From positions 489,494 to 553,493 of the forward strand of contig NW_022985457.1 in assembly GCF_010093595.1 (NCBI RefSeq): a DNA stretch of 64,000 nt, in the 5' to 3' direction. The translations under genes and the position numbers were made by a program. A model generated the notes under the pieces. The model ran no database searches and had not been told where the DNA came from. It saw nothing but the letters and a program-made list of their open reading frames with translations. Within the stretch, counting starts at the first letter, position 1. Each line of letters starts with the position of its first letter. Shown here in pieces: positions 43,060 through 53,932 of this stretch. This stretch comes from Mytilinidion resinicola. Lineage: Eukaryota; Ascomycota; Dothideomycetes; Mytilinidiales; Mytilinidiaceae.

Positions 43060-45050
43060 GCCTGATGTTGCGGATGGAATAGGAATACAAGCAAAGTTTC
43101 TTGGACTTGAGTGTTGAATCGAGGGAGTGGTTTTATGTGAGTGAGTGAGTGAGTAAGGGAGGGAAAGATATGCATCGAATTGATATCGGTAAGCTGGAGA
43201 GCTTGCTCATCCTCTTTACGATACATACCCAGTTTCCCTTTTCTTTTCATCTCTCCCTCAACCCCTCATCACATTCCCACTCGCTCCCTCTCGCCAAAAA
43301 TCACGTGAATATCACGTGTTCTAACACCCATGACCACCTCCGTAACTTCTTTACCACCGCCATCCTCCTTTTTCCCGCCCAAATGCCTTCCACCCCAAAC
43401 TCAACTTCCCATACAAAGTATATCACCACACCGCTTCAGCCCTTCTAGCCCAACACCAATTCCATCGCCTCGCACCCTAGCACCCAAGACTCAACATCCC
43501 TGCACCGCATTTTAGGCCTAATCCCTCCCGCAGCAGGGATGCTCAGTCCCCACCCGCGCTCGGCAGATGAACAGGCTTCCGGGACTTAGACCGGGACGGG
43601 ATGGGGAGTCACTTGTGGAGGAATCAGGCCACTTGGGTGTGGGGGGTATGATTCGTGTGAGGGAGTGGCGTTTTGGGGGGCGATGGGATGGGCGCATGGG
43701 GTTGCTTGCGCAGATGCTTGGTTATATTATGCAGCGACTGCCTTGGTTGAGGGATCGGTCGGACTGTATCATCTAATTTAGTCCACGACTACTGTTGTGC
43801 GGTCATGCACTTGTGCTTTATTATGAACATATCTGCGTTCATGCGGTTCTGGGGGAAGGGAATAATGTATCAGTATGTAATGCAGGTTAATGAGATGATG
43901 GAGTTTTTTCTGACGGGGGAGATAGGATGGCGAGGCGATACGAAGTAGTGGAAGATAGTCAAGCGGCCGCATGAGGGACGGAGCGGGGAAATACTCCTAT
44001 CGGTCCGACATGTAGCCACATTGAAGTTCTAGAATCTATCCAATCTTCTGAAAGGGGCTTCTAGAACAACGTGCTGTTCCATGTCGAAACTTGTGTCTCT
44101 CTACAAAAGGGGAGGATTTCACGGATTCAATGGATGCTGCATCTGATGGATTCGTAGGCTCGTAGGACTCGCGTCGTTACTGATACCACTCTTTCACATC
44201 CATTGTCGAGACGGCTTCTCCGTCTTTCTGTTTCTGCAGCGCTTCTGGCGGCTACTAAATAGATTTGAGGGTTCGGGCCTCTCAAAACCAACACTTTCAA
44301 GGTTTCCAGTGGGACGGAGAAGGTGTGGGTGTGATATAATGGGACGATAGGTGATGAGAGACAATAGGTGCATCGGTGAGATGATGTAGTGTTTGTGACG
44401 GACGGGCATAGAACGATGTGGGATTGCTTCAGTGAGAGAAAACTCGACGGACATACAAAGGTAGGGTAGAAAGACAAGCTAAACAGCAAGAAAAGAAACG
44501 AATAGAACACCTTGTCGAGCTTCTAAATTGGAGTTGAATGAGCTGTTATTTCTTGCTATTCGATATACAAAGTTCCTTTTCTCTCAGGTCTAGAACCACG
44601 AGGCTTTTGTATACATACTCATGAGGGTCTCTAGTATACGCACTAAGACGAAGCCAGAGAAACGGGCAAATGTGGGGGACGACTGTGAGCGTCTGCACGA
44701 TATCGACTAGTACCCAGCGGAGTTTTAGGCCCACGATTGAAAGAATAATGATCCAGGCTCAAAGTTCTGCATTGAGAGTCGACTTTATCGAAGTACATAC
44801 AAGACAACTCTGCAAAAGACACATCTATTTCGTGGATGGGCCTGTCGCGGCTACTAGCTATGAAGGAGACTTGTAAGCTCAGCGAGTTGTGTTGACTGGT
44901 ATATAGCGGATCATTCACCATCATGGAGATGGTATCTTCGACGTCCATCTTCCGACTTCGACATCCAACTTCCGACCTCGACAGGCTTCTCTATAATGGT
45001 CAGCACAGCAGCACACTTCTCTTCATCGTCCCCATTCCCTATGCCACCTT
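43060..45050. other. Intergenic region with a possible small gene
   Basis: 2 kb. A (GTGA)n microsatellite lies at 43137-43154. Around 43440-43776 two adjoining frames read somewhat protein-like (HRILGLIPPAAGMLSPHPRS, then GLLAQMLGYIMQRLPWLRDR ending at 43776). No convincing start and splice pair was found, so no gene is called. The rest to 45050 shows nothing. Confidence 0.35.
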
Positions 45051-45054
45051 TTCC

Positions 45055-45790
45055 GCCTTGGAGAATATGGCATGGAGATCCTTTCCGACCCTCAAGAAGC
45101 TGCGATCGTAGAGTGAGTAGAATTTATCATAGGAGGTCCGGCAGCTAAGGGATCTTTGCCAGTATCGTCTTCGTGCATGGGTTGACCGGCAGTCGCCGAA
45201 GTACATGGACGTATCATCCCGGCGTTCCAGACGAGGAGTGCTTTTGGCCCAGGGACATTCTCCCGCACTCCCAAGACGTCCAGCGCATCAACCATATATC
45301 TGCCTCTACGTGTGGCATCTTGTTCATGGGAACGCCGCATCAAGGCGCGCCTTCAGCTGATATGGCAAGCATCTTCGTACGATTCGTCAACATTGCCAAG
45401 GTGGTCAACACCAGGATCGTAGGGTGATCTTGGGAGGAAGGGAACACACCTGGAGGACATCCGAAAAAGATTCGACCTGTACTTGGCTGAGCGTGAGCAA
45501 GCCTCGAGTTCCATCCACGTCGCGTGTTGTTTCGAGCAGAATGCCGACGTGGCCCTGCGAGACAAAGTAAGAGTGTATTGAGAATCATGAGATATCGGTC
45601 TGACACAGAGCCAGGTTGTTCCCGACGAGTCGGCGATCTTAGACAGATACACGCAAATTGCAATTCATGCCGATCACAAAGGCATGACGAAGTTTGGACA
45701 TCGGAACGACAACGATTATCAAAGAGTTCTGCAAGAACTCAAGGAATGGGTCAAAGACACCACCGTGAAGTCTGGTGCCGAAAGTCCTAA
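45055..45790 (+). pseudogene. Broken alpha/beta-hydrolase gene of the NLR-associated fungal type
   Basis: Pieces of the N-terminal serine-hydrolase module found in fungal NLR-like and ankyrin proteins. GMEILSDPQEAAIV (45072-) is joined by a good intron (45113-45162) to DIVFVHGLTGSRRSTWTY and FWPRDILPHSQ. Normally about 70 residues follow with the YDAD and G-H-S-L-G-G nucleophile region. Here the frame jumps directly to STCGILFMGTPHQGAPSAD. A one-base frame change occurs near 45427. The next block is HLEDIRKRFDLYLAEREQAS, and a further intron (45567-45608) leads to SQVVPDESAILDRY and HADHKGMTKFG, ending about KEWVKDTTVKSGAESPK. No nucleotide-binding or repeat domain follows. Deleted catalytic core plus frameshift mean a non-functional remnant. 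Confidence 0.65.
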
Positions 45791-46301
45791 GGCAAGTCCA
45801 ATTCATTGGTCTTGAGGAGCAACCAGGCTAAAATCCGACGCAGTTTGCAACGACATCGAATGGCAGCTCCGTGACCCATCAAGGACACAACAAGGAAGGA
45901 TCCACCGTACTTTACGGTAGCCAGAGCTTCTCCGGCACGACCAGCATAGGTAACCGTGTTCAGCCTCCACGATAGGAAGAGACACTCACATATTCAGGTG
46001 GTTAATATTCTCGCGGTTCGAGTTGATCGCCTCCGATCATCCGTCTGGCTGTCGCGCACTAAGATTCTTGCACACGGACTAGGGACCGGACCAGGGGCTT
46101 GACTAGGGAGGAAAGCGGAGTTGAATGGCGCACCAGCAATTGAATATGCAGACTAGGAACATCATGTAGCGCATTGAGGGTCTGAAACTTAGTTATCAGT
46201 AAATGTATGTGGTATCTAAGCGAAAAGAGTCGAACGAGTATGACCAAACGCCGGATATGTTGCCTTGTTCACATGTACCCGTATCCCATATAGTTCATTC
46301 T
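45791..46301. other. Intergenic region
   Basis: No supportable gene. It contains degraded sequence after the hydrolase remnant and the 3' side of the next minus-strand gene. Confidence 0.45.
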
Positions 46302-47025
46302 TCATCGCGTGCTCTTGTTGCTCTTATATTCGTGATCCCATTGCTGCCTCCGCTGCCTCTCGATGGCCCAAGCCTTCTCAGCCGCAACTTGGTCCATCTT
46401 CTTGGTCTGTCGTTCAAAGTCAAGACGGCGTTGCAGTTCGTCGCCCGTGTTGTGAGGTTTCAGCATAGGAACAGGGCCTTCGAAATGTAAGTCAGCCTAT
46501 GTTTCGAAGACGATTTGGGGTAGAAAGTCAGGTACCTCCTTTCCGCGTGGTGGTCTTTGGCTTCCGGAATAGTATGCCCCGCCTGTGGAAATGACGCCGG
46601 CGAACCATACTTTCCTCCTCCGTCTCGACCTCCACTTCCACCGGAGGAACACTCTGGAGAGACTCATCAAGAATACCGCTTTCAATATGTTTCTCCGACA
46701 TGTACGTGTCCGAGACAACCTCGTCGTCTTCGTGCAGGAGCGTTGCCGTCTCTGCTGCTGAAACATAAGCCTCTAGCCATTCCTCTGCCTCGATCAAGCA
46801 CTTACGCTGCCCCATCTCCTCCTTCAACCCCATCTTCTCATCGACCAGCGACACAGAACTTCTCCCAAAGCTCCCCCTTTGCGCAAACAGGCCCTGCTTC
46901 TCCGCCGACTGGCGCACCAGCACCCGTCGCGGTCTCACATCCTCGTTGTCGATATGCGAGCCCCCATTGCGACTACTAACGGCGTTGTTCCTCCCAGTAA
47001 AGCAAGAGCTGAAGAGGCACGACAT
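46302..47025 (-). CDS. Hypothetical protein with cysteine-rich N-terminus and basic coiled C-terminus
   Basis: Exon 1 is 47025-46536 and exon 2 is 46477-46302, joined by a 58-nt intron (GTACCT donor, GCTGAC branch, AAG acceptor) in frame: 221 aa. The start MSCLFSSCFTGRNN carries cysteines suited to lipid attachment. The longer frame upstream is in promoter-like sequence. The middle is acidic (EAEEWLEAYVSAAETATLLH, VEVEVETEEES) with an Arg-rich patch RRRHFHRRG. Exon 2 encodes a charged helix (DELQRRLDFERQTKKMDQVA, AEKAWAIERQRRQQWDHEYK) and would be missed if only the long frame were called. No family recognised. The coiled-coil and Cys start suggest a membrane-peripheral protein, by inference only. 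Confidence 0.55.
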
Positions 47026-47538
47026 GATGCTGCAGAGTAACAGCGGAATGCAAGCAGATAGGTAGTTGAGGAGGGACAAGAACAAGATGGCTCTATCGGA
47101 GAATAGCGAGGCAGATGGCCCGATAAGCAGCATATGGCAGGCGGGCAGTGCATTGATCGGCCGCATCCTTCGCGCACAGCGTCCCTGTCTGGCGGGGTTT
47201 GGGAAACGCGATTCAGGGGCTGTCGACGCTGTTATTGGCCGTGTATTTGCGCTGTGCATTGTCCGACGACCCATGCGGGGGGCTTAGCTTCTGCGCCTTG
47301 CTGGATATTTGCCATCGTGAGCATGCATGGCTATTCTATGTCTGCCAGTTCAACGTCTTTACCGACTTCATGGTTTGAGACACATCTACTTACCGATTGT
47401 ATGCTTAGAAGGATATCTTACACGCTTCTAAGTTCTACAGCACAGTCTAGAGATCAAGGATACATCGCGATGGACGGATAACCCAGTTCCTGAACGACAC
47501 CACACATATTACAGGTCTAGGAGCGGGCCCTCCGTACC
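47026..47538. other. Divergent intergenic region
   Basis: 513 bp between the opposed starts at 47025 and 47539; no gene seen. It acts as promoter for both neighbours. Confidence 0.45.
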
Positions 47539-48636
47539 ATGGCCACCATGTACAAACCACGAATATTCCGCAACTTCTCAAGCGCCTTCACACTCACTTC
47601 CAAGAGCTCCGAGCCAGCCGACGTCGAAAGCACCCCAAAGACGAGCAAGCCGAAACAACACCTTCAAGGCTTCCCTAGCCTCAGCGCACTCCTGGCCTCC
47701 GATCACGACCTCCAGGTCTTCCGCCGCTTCGACCGCCTTGCTTCTAGAAATCTGCTATACCTGCAAGCTGAGATACTTGATCTTGAAACACGGTTGGACG
47801 AGTTGGATGCGGCGGACCTGGAGGTTGCGAATGCAGAAGAGTCGGAATGGATGGAGGTGAAACTGTCAGCCAGATGCTGGGAAGCTTTCGCAGAAAAAGC
47901 AGAGAATGGAGAAGAAAGAGAGGTTGAAAGAATGAAATTGGTCATGCTGATTCGTGAGAGGATGGCTGAATATCGTGCGTAGCCCTTTGTATCCTGGATG
48001 CATGCAAGGGATGCTAACCAAACTCCAAGAGGACGCTCTTATCCGACAAAGCACACTTCTGAACCTCGACAACCCTAACCCAAGAGTTAAGAGCGGTATC
48101 ATCGGCTGGTTCGAGCAGAATCGACCCCTCGTGGGGCACGGCAGGAACCTCTTCGACGGCAAATCTAAAAACGATATCGTTGCGTTACGGACATCACCTG
48201 ATCAAGATCGATTGACCATGTTCTTACAAAACCGTCTGGGGTACTTCTTGCGCAACAGAAAGAAAGCAAAAGATAGTCCTGCCGATTGGGATGGCATGCA
48301 TTACTTCCATGAGACTATCATTGGGCGCATTGTTTCCTTCTTCAGCGTATTCCTCGCAGCATTACTTCTCGTCGGTGCTATTACGAGCTTGTATTTTGTT
48401 TCGAGCGCGTCTTCCAGAATGATGCTTCTTGCAGTATTTACGACGATTTTTGCGGCCAGTGTAGGTGTGTTGACGAATTCGAGGAAGGTGGACATTTATG
48501 CGGCAACAGCAGCGTAAGTGGGTTGGGAACGCCTGCAACGAGTTATTACTGACCTGGATTTTCTAGGTATGCTGCAGTCTTGGTAGTGTTCATCGGCAAC
48601 GTGGCGCCTGGGGCAGGTGTACAACCAAACACCTGA
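47539..48636 (+). CDS. DUF6594-type membrane protein
   Basis: Exons 47539-47974, 48030-48513 and 48567-48636 give 329 aa. The cytosolic part has GFPSLSALLASDHDLQVFRR, then FDRLASRNLLYLQAEILDLE and TRLDELDAAD, followed by Asp/Glu-rich helix, LNLDNPNPRVKSGIIGWFEQ and LVGHGRNLFDG. Then come three C-terminal helices (IVSFFSVFLAALLLVGAITS, MMLLAVFTTIFAASVGVLT, AAVLVVFIGNV). This is the typical DUF6594 pattern (FP.LA..I..D.....RRF..L..R.LLYLQ.E...LE). Proteins of this family are abundant in Pezizomycotina and have no assigned function. First ATG has a good context (ACCATGG). Introns of 55 and 53 nt keep phase. Confidence 0.82.
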
Positions 48637-49090
48637 ACAATCAACTATGAAATGACTCCAAGCCAGACCAAGTGTTACACATCCGGAGGTGGACCGATGT
48701 GATACTCCATCATGCAGCTTCCATGGAGCAACGGGGTGATTTCGACGCCATACGCCACAGTCCTTGGGCAGCCTCCCAGATCAGACCCGGAAGAGCTTAT
48801 GAAGAGATGGTCGATGTGAATCAGACTGCGGGCGAAAGCCTTTTTCGATCCTGACAGCGCGACCGAGGTGAATTCAGAGGTCTAGGTCAAACGTCCTCAG
48901 GCAACGGTGTTGTTCCTAATATCTGTGCTGGCTCCTCCCATCACTTCACCACGCCCGATTTCAACCCACACGACGCCACTATTCCGCTCCCACCTGCAAA
49001 TCACAACCTTGATCCGGGCATAGCTATCCTTATTCACAGCTGCGGAAAGCCGACAATCCCCTATCCAAGCCTCCAGCCACCTCGGTCAAC
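48637..49090. other. Intergenic region
   Basis: 454 bp without a supportable gene; C/A-rich leader precedes the ATG at 49091. Confidence 0.45.
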
Positions 49091-49702
49091 ATGTGCCGAT
49101 ACAGAGCCCTCATCTGGTCCTGCGGCCACTCGCGCACTTTCCGTCTCTCCACCTGCAGAGGCACGAAGCAGACCTGGCGCCGATTCGGCCACGAACTTCG
49201 ACGCCGAGTTGACTGCCGCGAGGAGGCGGCCGAAATCAGCCTCCGCCTGTCAAAGCCTTGCAAAGACTGCCGCCGAGCCGAGCTCCTCGCCGACATCGAG
49301 GCCCAGTGGGCGCAAAGTAGGCTCTTCGCCGACGAGCTCTACCTCAGGTACGTGAATTACTTTACTTTCCTTCTCAAATTGCCTTCCTCTTATATCAGTG
49401 TGGCTGACCTCAATGTGATTTTATATAGATGCATGGAAGCGGATGCCCTTAACGTGGTTGACGACGCTGACATGGACTGGTTCAAATTGTGTGGCAGTGA
49501 AAGGGAAAAGTACCGACACCGCTGCGTCCGCGTCCGAAATTGGATCACTGCCCGTGAGCATCGTTTGCCTGGCCTGAGGTCCTCCCCTGCCTGGACGAAG
49601 TGTGCAATAGCATCGCCACTCGCGCGTGATTTGGAGGGAAATCCGGCGTGGGACGAGAAGATTCCGATTAAAAGGCGTGTGCGGGCGCATCTGGTGGAAT
49701 AG
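49091..49702 (+). CDS. Hypothetical cysteine/arginine-rich small protein
   Basis: The likely model is exons 49091-49347 and 49429-49702 (GTACGT donor, ATATAG acceptor), giving 176 aa. The 81-nt intron is a codon multiple with no stop, so retention would add 27 residues (203 aa). The N-terminus MCRYRALIWSCGHSRTFRLS and later CREEA, KPCKDCRRAELL give spaced Cys/His residues that could bind zinc, though no full RING or other finger is complete. It is rich in Arg and Trp. I recognise no family. Similar short fungal proteins starting MC…CGH exist, without known function. Codon sense continues cleanly across both exons. Confidence 0.55.
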   Translation: MCRYRALIWSCGHSRTFRLSTCRGTKQTWRRFGHELRRRVDCREEAAEISLRLSKPCKDCRRAELLADIEAQWAQSRLFADELYLRYVNYFTFLLKLPSSYISVADLNVILYRCMEADALNVVDDADMDWFKLCGSEREKYRHRCVRVRNWITAREHRLPGLRSSPAWTKCAIASPLARDLEGNPAWDEKIPIKRRVRAHLVE

Positions 49703-50118
49703 GGTAGGGTGCTTCGTGGACTAGAAAGGGTGGGAATTTCCGTGCTGTGGGTGGTGCAATTTGGCGTGTTGTTTGGAAAGGGAAGGTCGAGACTTTGATT
49801 CAAGACGTACTCGCGGTGTAGATTGGTTGGGCATTACTATCGGAGGGCGTAAGAGTAAAATTTGGTAGAGGTTTGGCGCTTTGTGGAGTACGACAAGACA
49901 TCGACGGCTATATTATTAAAAGGTTCACGTCGGGCGCTTGATATTGAGCCTGCGTTGTATTACATTCATAGATCCCTTAGATTTCAGGCTCTATTATGTG
50001 ACTGAGATTATGTACTGCAAATCAGAAGCTAATGTTCAGGTAAGTTCCATCCCCTTCACATAGTTAAAGCGCTTTAATATATCTAGACCACCAGCAAAGT
50101 CATCCCTCTGATTCAGCC
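49703..50118. other. Convergent 3' intergenic region
   Basis: 416 bp between converging genes; AT-rich, nothing coding. Confidence 0.5.
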
Positions 50119-51474
50119 TCACGCAGACTTTACATCCTCCTTCCCCTTGATATCGCCCCCCGATTCCTTCTCCAACCTCTCTGCCCTGTCTTCCCGACCC
50201 TCGCTTGCCGGATCATAATATGCTAAACACAATGTCAGTAGTGGCTCGAATCACTATCAGCCTCCGCAAAACCACTTACGTTTCTCCCCAAACACCGTCG
50301 TCCTAATCCCCCTCCTCGTCCCAGGCGCATATTTCCCCGGAATCACACGATGAATCGTACACCTATTATCCCACATAGCCACCGACCCAACCTCCCACTT
50401 CCAGCGCACAAGATGATCGTCCGCAGAGTGAATATGATGGAGCGCGAAGTCAAGAAGTTTATCTGCCACCCCACAAATCAGCATAAACCCAGTTGCAGCC
50501 CGCTCAACCCCCCCCCCCCCCAAAACTTACCAGACTCCAGCTTCTTCAGCTCCGCAAACCCCGTCACAAACCCCTCATTCACGTTCCACGCCTTCAGCCC
50601 CGTGACCGGATGCGTCCGCACGCTCGGATGATGGCTATCCCGCGGCGCCCTCCGCGGCCCGTTCCCCCACAGATCGAGGATGGTGTCGTACTGCAGCCGG
50701 CTCGTGTGCACGGCGTGCAGGCCCTCGAAAAGCCGCTTGTAGACCGGCGACAGCGCGTCGTAGAGCCCGTACTGCGACACCCACGCTGTGTCGCCGCCGA
50801 CGGGCGGGTGCTCTTCCATGCGCAGCATGCTGTAGGAAGGTGGGTTGAGCTCGAAAGAGGTGTCGGCGTGCCAGCCGGCGGACGGCCAGGGCGTGTGGTT
50901 CAGCAGGTCGCGGTGGTCGGTAGAGCTGCCGCGGATGACGAGGTGTTTGGTCTCTTTTTGGGCGGGGTGGACGTCGAGGATGCCTGTTTCGAGAGGGTGG
51001 GTGTCAGTTCTGGGGATTCTGGGCTGTGGCTGATGGGGAAGAGGGTGTGAGAGGGGGGAGTACCATAATGGCCGAATAGCTCTTCTTGCTTTGCGGTTGT
51101 TAGGTCTTGGTCGCGGAAGAAGACGACGCCGCGTTCGTTTACGAGGAGGGCGAGTTCGTCGAGTTGAGATGGGGTGAGCTGGGAGAGCTGGACGCCTTCC
51201 AGTACGCTGCCGATGCTCTCGGTAAGATCGATTTGTTTGGCTACGGAAAGGAGGTTTGGTTTCAAGGGGTCGGCGAAGTGGGCGCGGTCTTTTGGGGGGT
51301 CGAATTCCTTGTGTGGTGGGTCGGGGGGATGCCAGTCTTTGATTTTGGGGTTGAAGTTCTAAGACTAATCAGTGTTCTACGTATTGAAGAAGGGGACTTG
51401 CTGCGTACTGGATGCAGCACTGTAGGACGACCAGAATCTGGATCAATGTGTTTGAAAGCTTCGAGGGTGGCCAT
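50119..51474 (-). CDS. TauD/TfdA-type Fe(II)/2-oxoglutarate dioxygenase (Jlp1-like)
   Basis: Five exons, 51474-51409, 51358-51064, 50983-50531, 50462-50280 and 50222-50119, give 366 aa. The iron-binding facial triad is visible: GWHADTSF supplies His and Asp and CTIHRVIPGKY the distal His. The 2-oxoglutarate-binding Arg is in GTRRGIRTTV. Other family blocks: FNPKIKDWHPPDPPHKEFD, SVLEGVQLSQLTPSQLDELA, ERGVVFFRDQDL, GGDTAWVSQYGLYDALSP and HPVTGLKAWNVN. Relatives cleave sulfonates (taurine) or phenoxyacetates; Jlp1-like fungal members release sulfite from sulfonates. Substrate here is inferred by family only. Intron 3 has a run of 14 C on the plus strand next to the donor. The exon sum is an exact codon multiple. 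Intact. Confidence 0.88.
50508..50521. repeat. Poly-C/poly-G homopolymer in an intron
   Basis: Fourteen C on the plus strand, read as G in the dioxygenase transcript, starting 9 nt inside intron 3 after GTAAGTTTT. G-runs can influence donor use and are sequencing-error-prone. Confidence 0.7.
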
Positions 51475-52493
51475 AGCGAAGACAGCGAGTAGGCTCACAA
51501 TTATCAAAACGAATGCCAGCTGCTTCGGGAAGTGAGGGATCTATATGCACTACACCAACCACCCCACCGGTTCTCTGCCGAGTTCCGGCACCGTGGATAG
51601 GGTGTGGGTGTTTGATTCGCGCTATATGCATGATGTGATAGGACTCCGCCATTACATCTTGCAACCCCACTCTGGACCCTCCAGATAGAAAGCATTAATA
51701 GCATCATAACGGAACCTTGATAGGAAGACATAGCTCGCGTTTCGCATACCCCGCTATACTGCGGAAGGGACATGTGGTAAGCGAGAGCTTGATCCGACGT
51801 CGTCATATGTATGGGGATGGCGACATCATGACCCTTGTTACTTCGCTATGTTGAACTACCCGTTTTGCGGTAGTGATTGCGATGAGGTGGAATTTCTTGT
51901 ACACTTGTATTTTGATTAGGTATAAAAACATGTGTAAATTGAAGTAATGGAGGTGCTGATCTGAGGGATGTGTAAACTTGTTCGGAGTATATTGGAGATG
52001 GTTACTGGGGGTGTCTGAGCACGAAACCGCCAAACGCGTCGAGCATCGATGAAAGTTAATGATATGACATATTGCAACAACATGAAAAAACCAGCATTAA
52101 TAAGGACGACTCACTGTTAAGGGATTGCCGTCTGCAAAGTTGCTGTTGCGAAGCACCTAGTGGAAAGATCTTGATTAGAAGGTGATTTTGACATGTTGTG
52201 AAAGAGAAACCTGACTATCTGCACCTCCCTGGAGTTCTATTTTTGAGACTTACGAAGACTTTCCCTAGCAGCCGCGATAACTTTATAAATATTTAATTGT
52301 CAGCTAACATTAAAGTGTCTTAGTGAGAGTGAGCAACTTATCATCTTGCATATTAGGAGAACTAAGTTATTTAAATTCATTTAAGAGAGTCAAAACTTTG
52401 ACCCAGTCCTTTTGGTACTCCGTTACTCGTGAACACATTTACGAGCCCATGAAAGCGTTTGGTATCTCATCATATCTCTCCTCCCTGAGACGC
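51475..52493. other. Intergenic: dioxygenase promoter and BIM1-like 3' region
   Basis: 1 kb. Mostly AT-rich, especially 51840-52400. No supportable gene. Confidence 0.5.
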
Positions 52494-53351
52494 CTACAAG
52501 ATCATCATGCCCGCCCCGAGCACGGCAGCCGCAACTACACCACCAGCACTCGAGTAAGCCAGATTGGCCGCAGCACCCGTGCTTGTCGCAGCAGCACCAC
52601 CTGTGGCAGTCCCCGAGGGGCTCTGAGCAGCCGTAGCATCCGCATTGAGAATACCGACACCGCCGACAGCAGTCGAATTTGTGCATTGGTCATCCGCGAG
52701 CAGAGCAGCCGTCGCGCTGAACTTGATATCCGCGCACTGTTGCACCGCATTAGCCATGCTCGAGCAACCAAAGCTCGTCCAATAAAAGCAACTTCGTTCC
52801 GTTTCTCAGGTTGACGTAATAGTTGAATTCTCCAAAATGCAACTCACATTATAAAGGGCCGCCCCTGTCGTGCTGATCTGGATAATTTGCAGAGACGCCT
52901 CCAATCCCTCCGCACTGCTCGCATCCAGACCCGCCGCCGCTAGACCGGCAGCTAGGTTTGCCTTGCCAGTCTCCTTTAGGCAGAACGTGCCATTGCCGGT
53001 CTGGTTGAAGTGGTCGACGAGGCTGATGTTGAAGGCGGAAACGTTGGTTCCGATTCCCAGGTTCACGTAGGTAAGCGCCCAGTGGTGGCCGGCATGGAGA
53101 CGCAGCGAGCCGCCTTCGTGGGACCAGGCGGTGCGGTTGTTGATATCAGTGGTTTCAGAGACGTTGGCGCCTACATTGATCAGTACAGAGTCTCCCAGAT
53201 TTTGGGGAATCTTACACGGAAATATCCATTGAGAAGCCGTTGGTGCGAAAGAGGAGCCGCGCCAGTATGGGTACTCGACCGTGAAGTGAGCCGAGGCAAG
53301 TTGAATGACTGTAGAGAAGAGGGGGAGAAAGGTACAGGTAGAGAAATGCAT
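52494..53351 (-). CDS. GPI-anchored copper acquisition factor BIM1-like (X325) protein
   Basis: Exons 53351-53216, 53170-52848 and 52736-52494 give 233 aa. The signal peptide ends …QLASA and the mature protein begins HFTVEYPYWRG. The N-terminal histidine is the copper-brace residue of this LPMO-like fold. FPC is completed across intron 1 as FPCANVSETTDINNRTAW. GGSLRLHAGHHWALTYVNLG, AFNISLVDHFNQTGNGTFCL and YNCADIKFSA follow, with cysteines paired for disulfides and several N-glycosylation sites. The tail is Ser/Thr/Ala/Gly-rich (~165-210) and ends in a hydrophobic VVAAAVLGAGMMIL, a GPI-attachment signal. Family members bind Cu(II) at the cell surface and do not cleave polysaccharide. Intron 1 is only 45 nt and in frame. 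Confidence 0.85.
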
Positions 53352-53932
53352 CTTGGCACAGTCGTTCGCTGAAGCTTTCGATGAAAGGATAGTAGATCTG
53401 CGAGCTGAGGCTTAGGCAAAGAAGCTTCAGCGAGATCGGGACGTCAATTGCTCTTTATAAGTCGAATGTAGGGGAGCTTAGAGGGGAGCTCGGAGCTTGG
53501 ACTGCAAAAATTCAGGTAGGAAACAGATCGGTAGCCTGCAGGTCCCGCCACAGACAGCGGAATAGCTTGGCAACTTCGGAGGACCTTGAAGAGGGCCACC
53601 TAAATCACACACGCCTTATTATGAGCCAATAGTATTGCGACGAAGTGTGTAAAATAGATATGGTTCCGCACATTACCAGCGCAAATGTGCTCATATCGAC
53701 TTGGCGCCAAGAGAGCGGAATAGAAGGCTGGAAACGAGACCGGAAAGGCATGAGGGAAGCGAATCAAAGAGAACAAAGTGAAGTAAACCTTACAAAATGT
53801 AGATGTCTTTATGTCTGGTGATCAGAATCTATTGGCTAGAGAAAGGTCTAGTAAGAAAGGTACAGTACTCTATACGGACTCTAGTTGGCGGATAGACCCT
53901 ATTTGATACCACTTGCATGTGATACCAGTAGT
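53352..53932. other. Intergenic region upstream of the BIM1-like gene
   Basis: 581 bp, no gene. It is the promoter of the BIM1-like gene and 3' region of the asparaginase. Confidence 0.45.

Noticed and set aside
43567..43776. Small gene with GLLAQMLGYIMQRLPWLRDR end
   Set aside because: The 3' part looks protein-like, but no start and splice pair could be supported, so it was left as a note in the intergenic entry.
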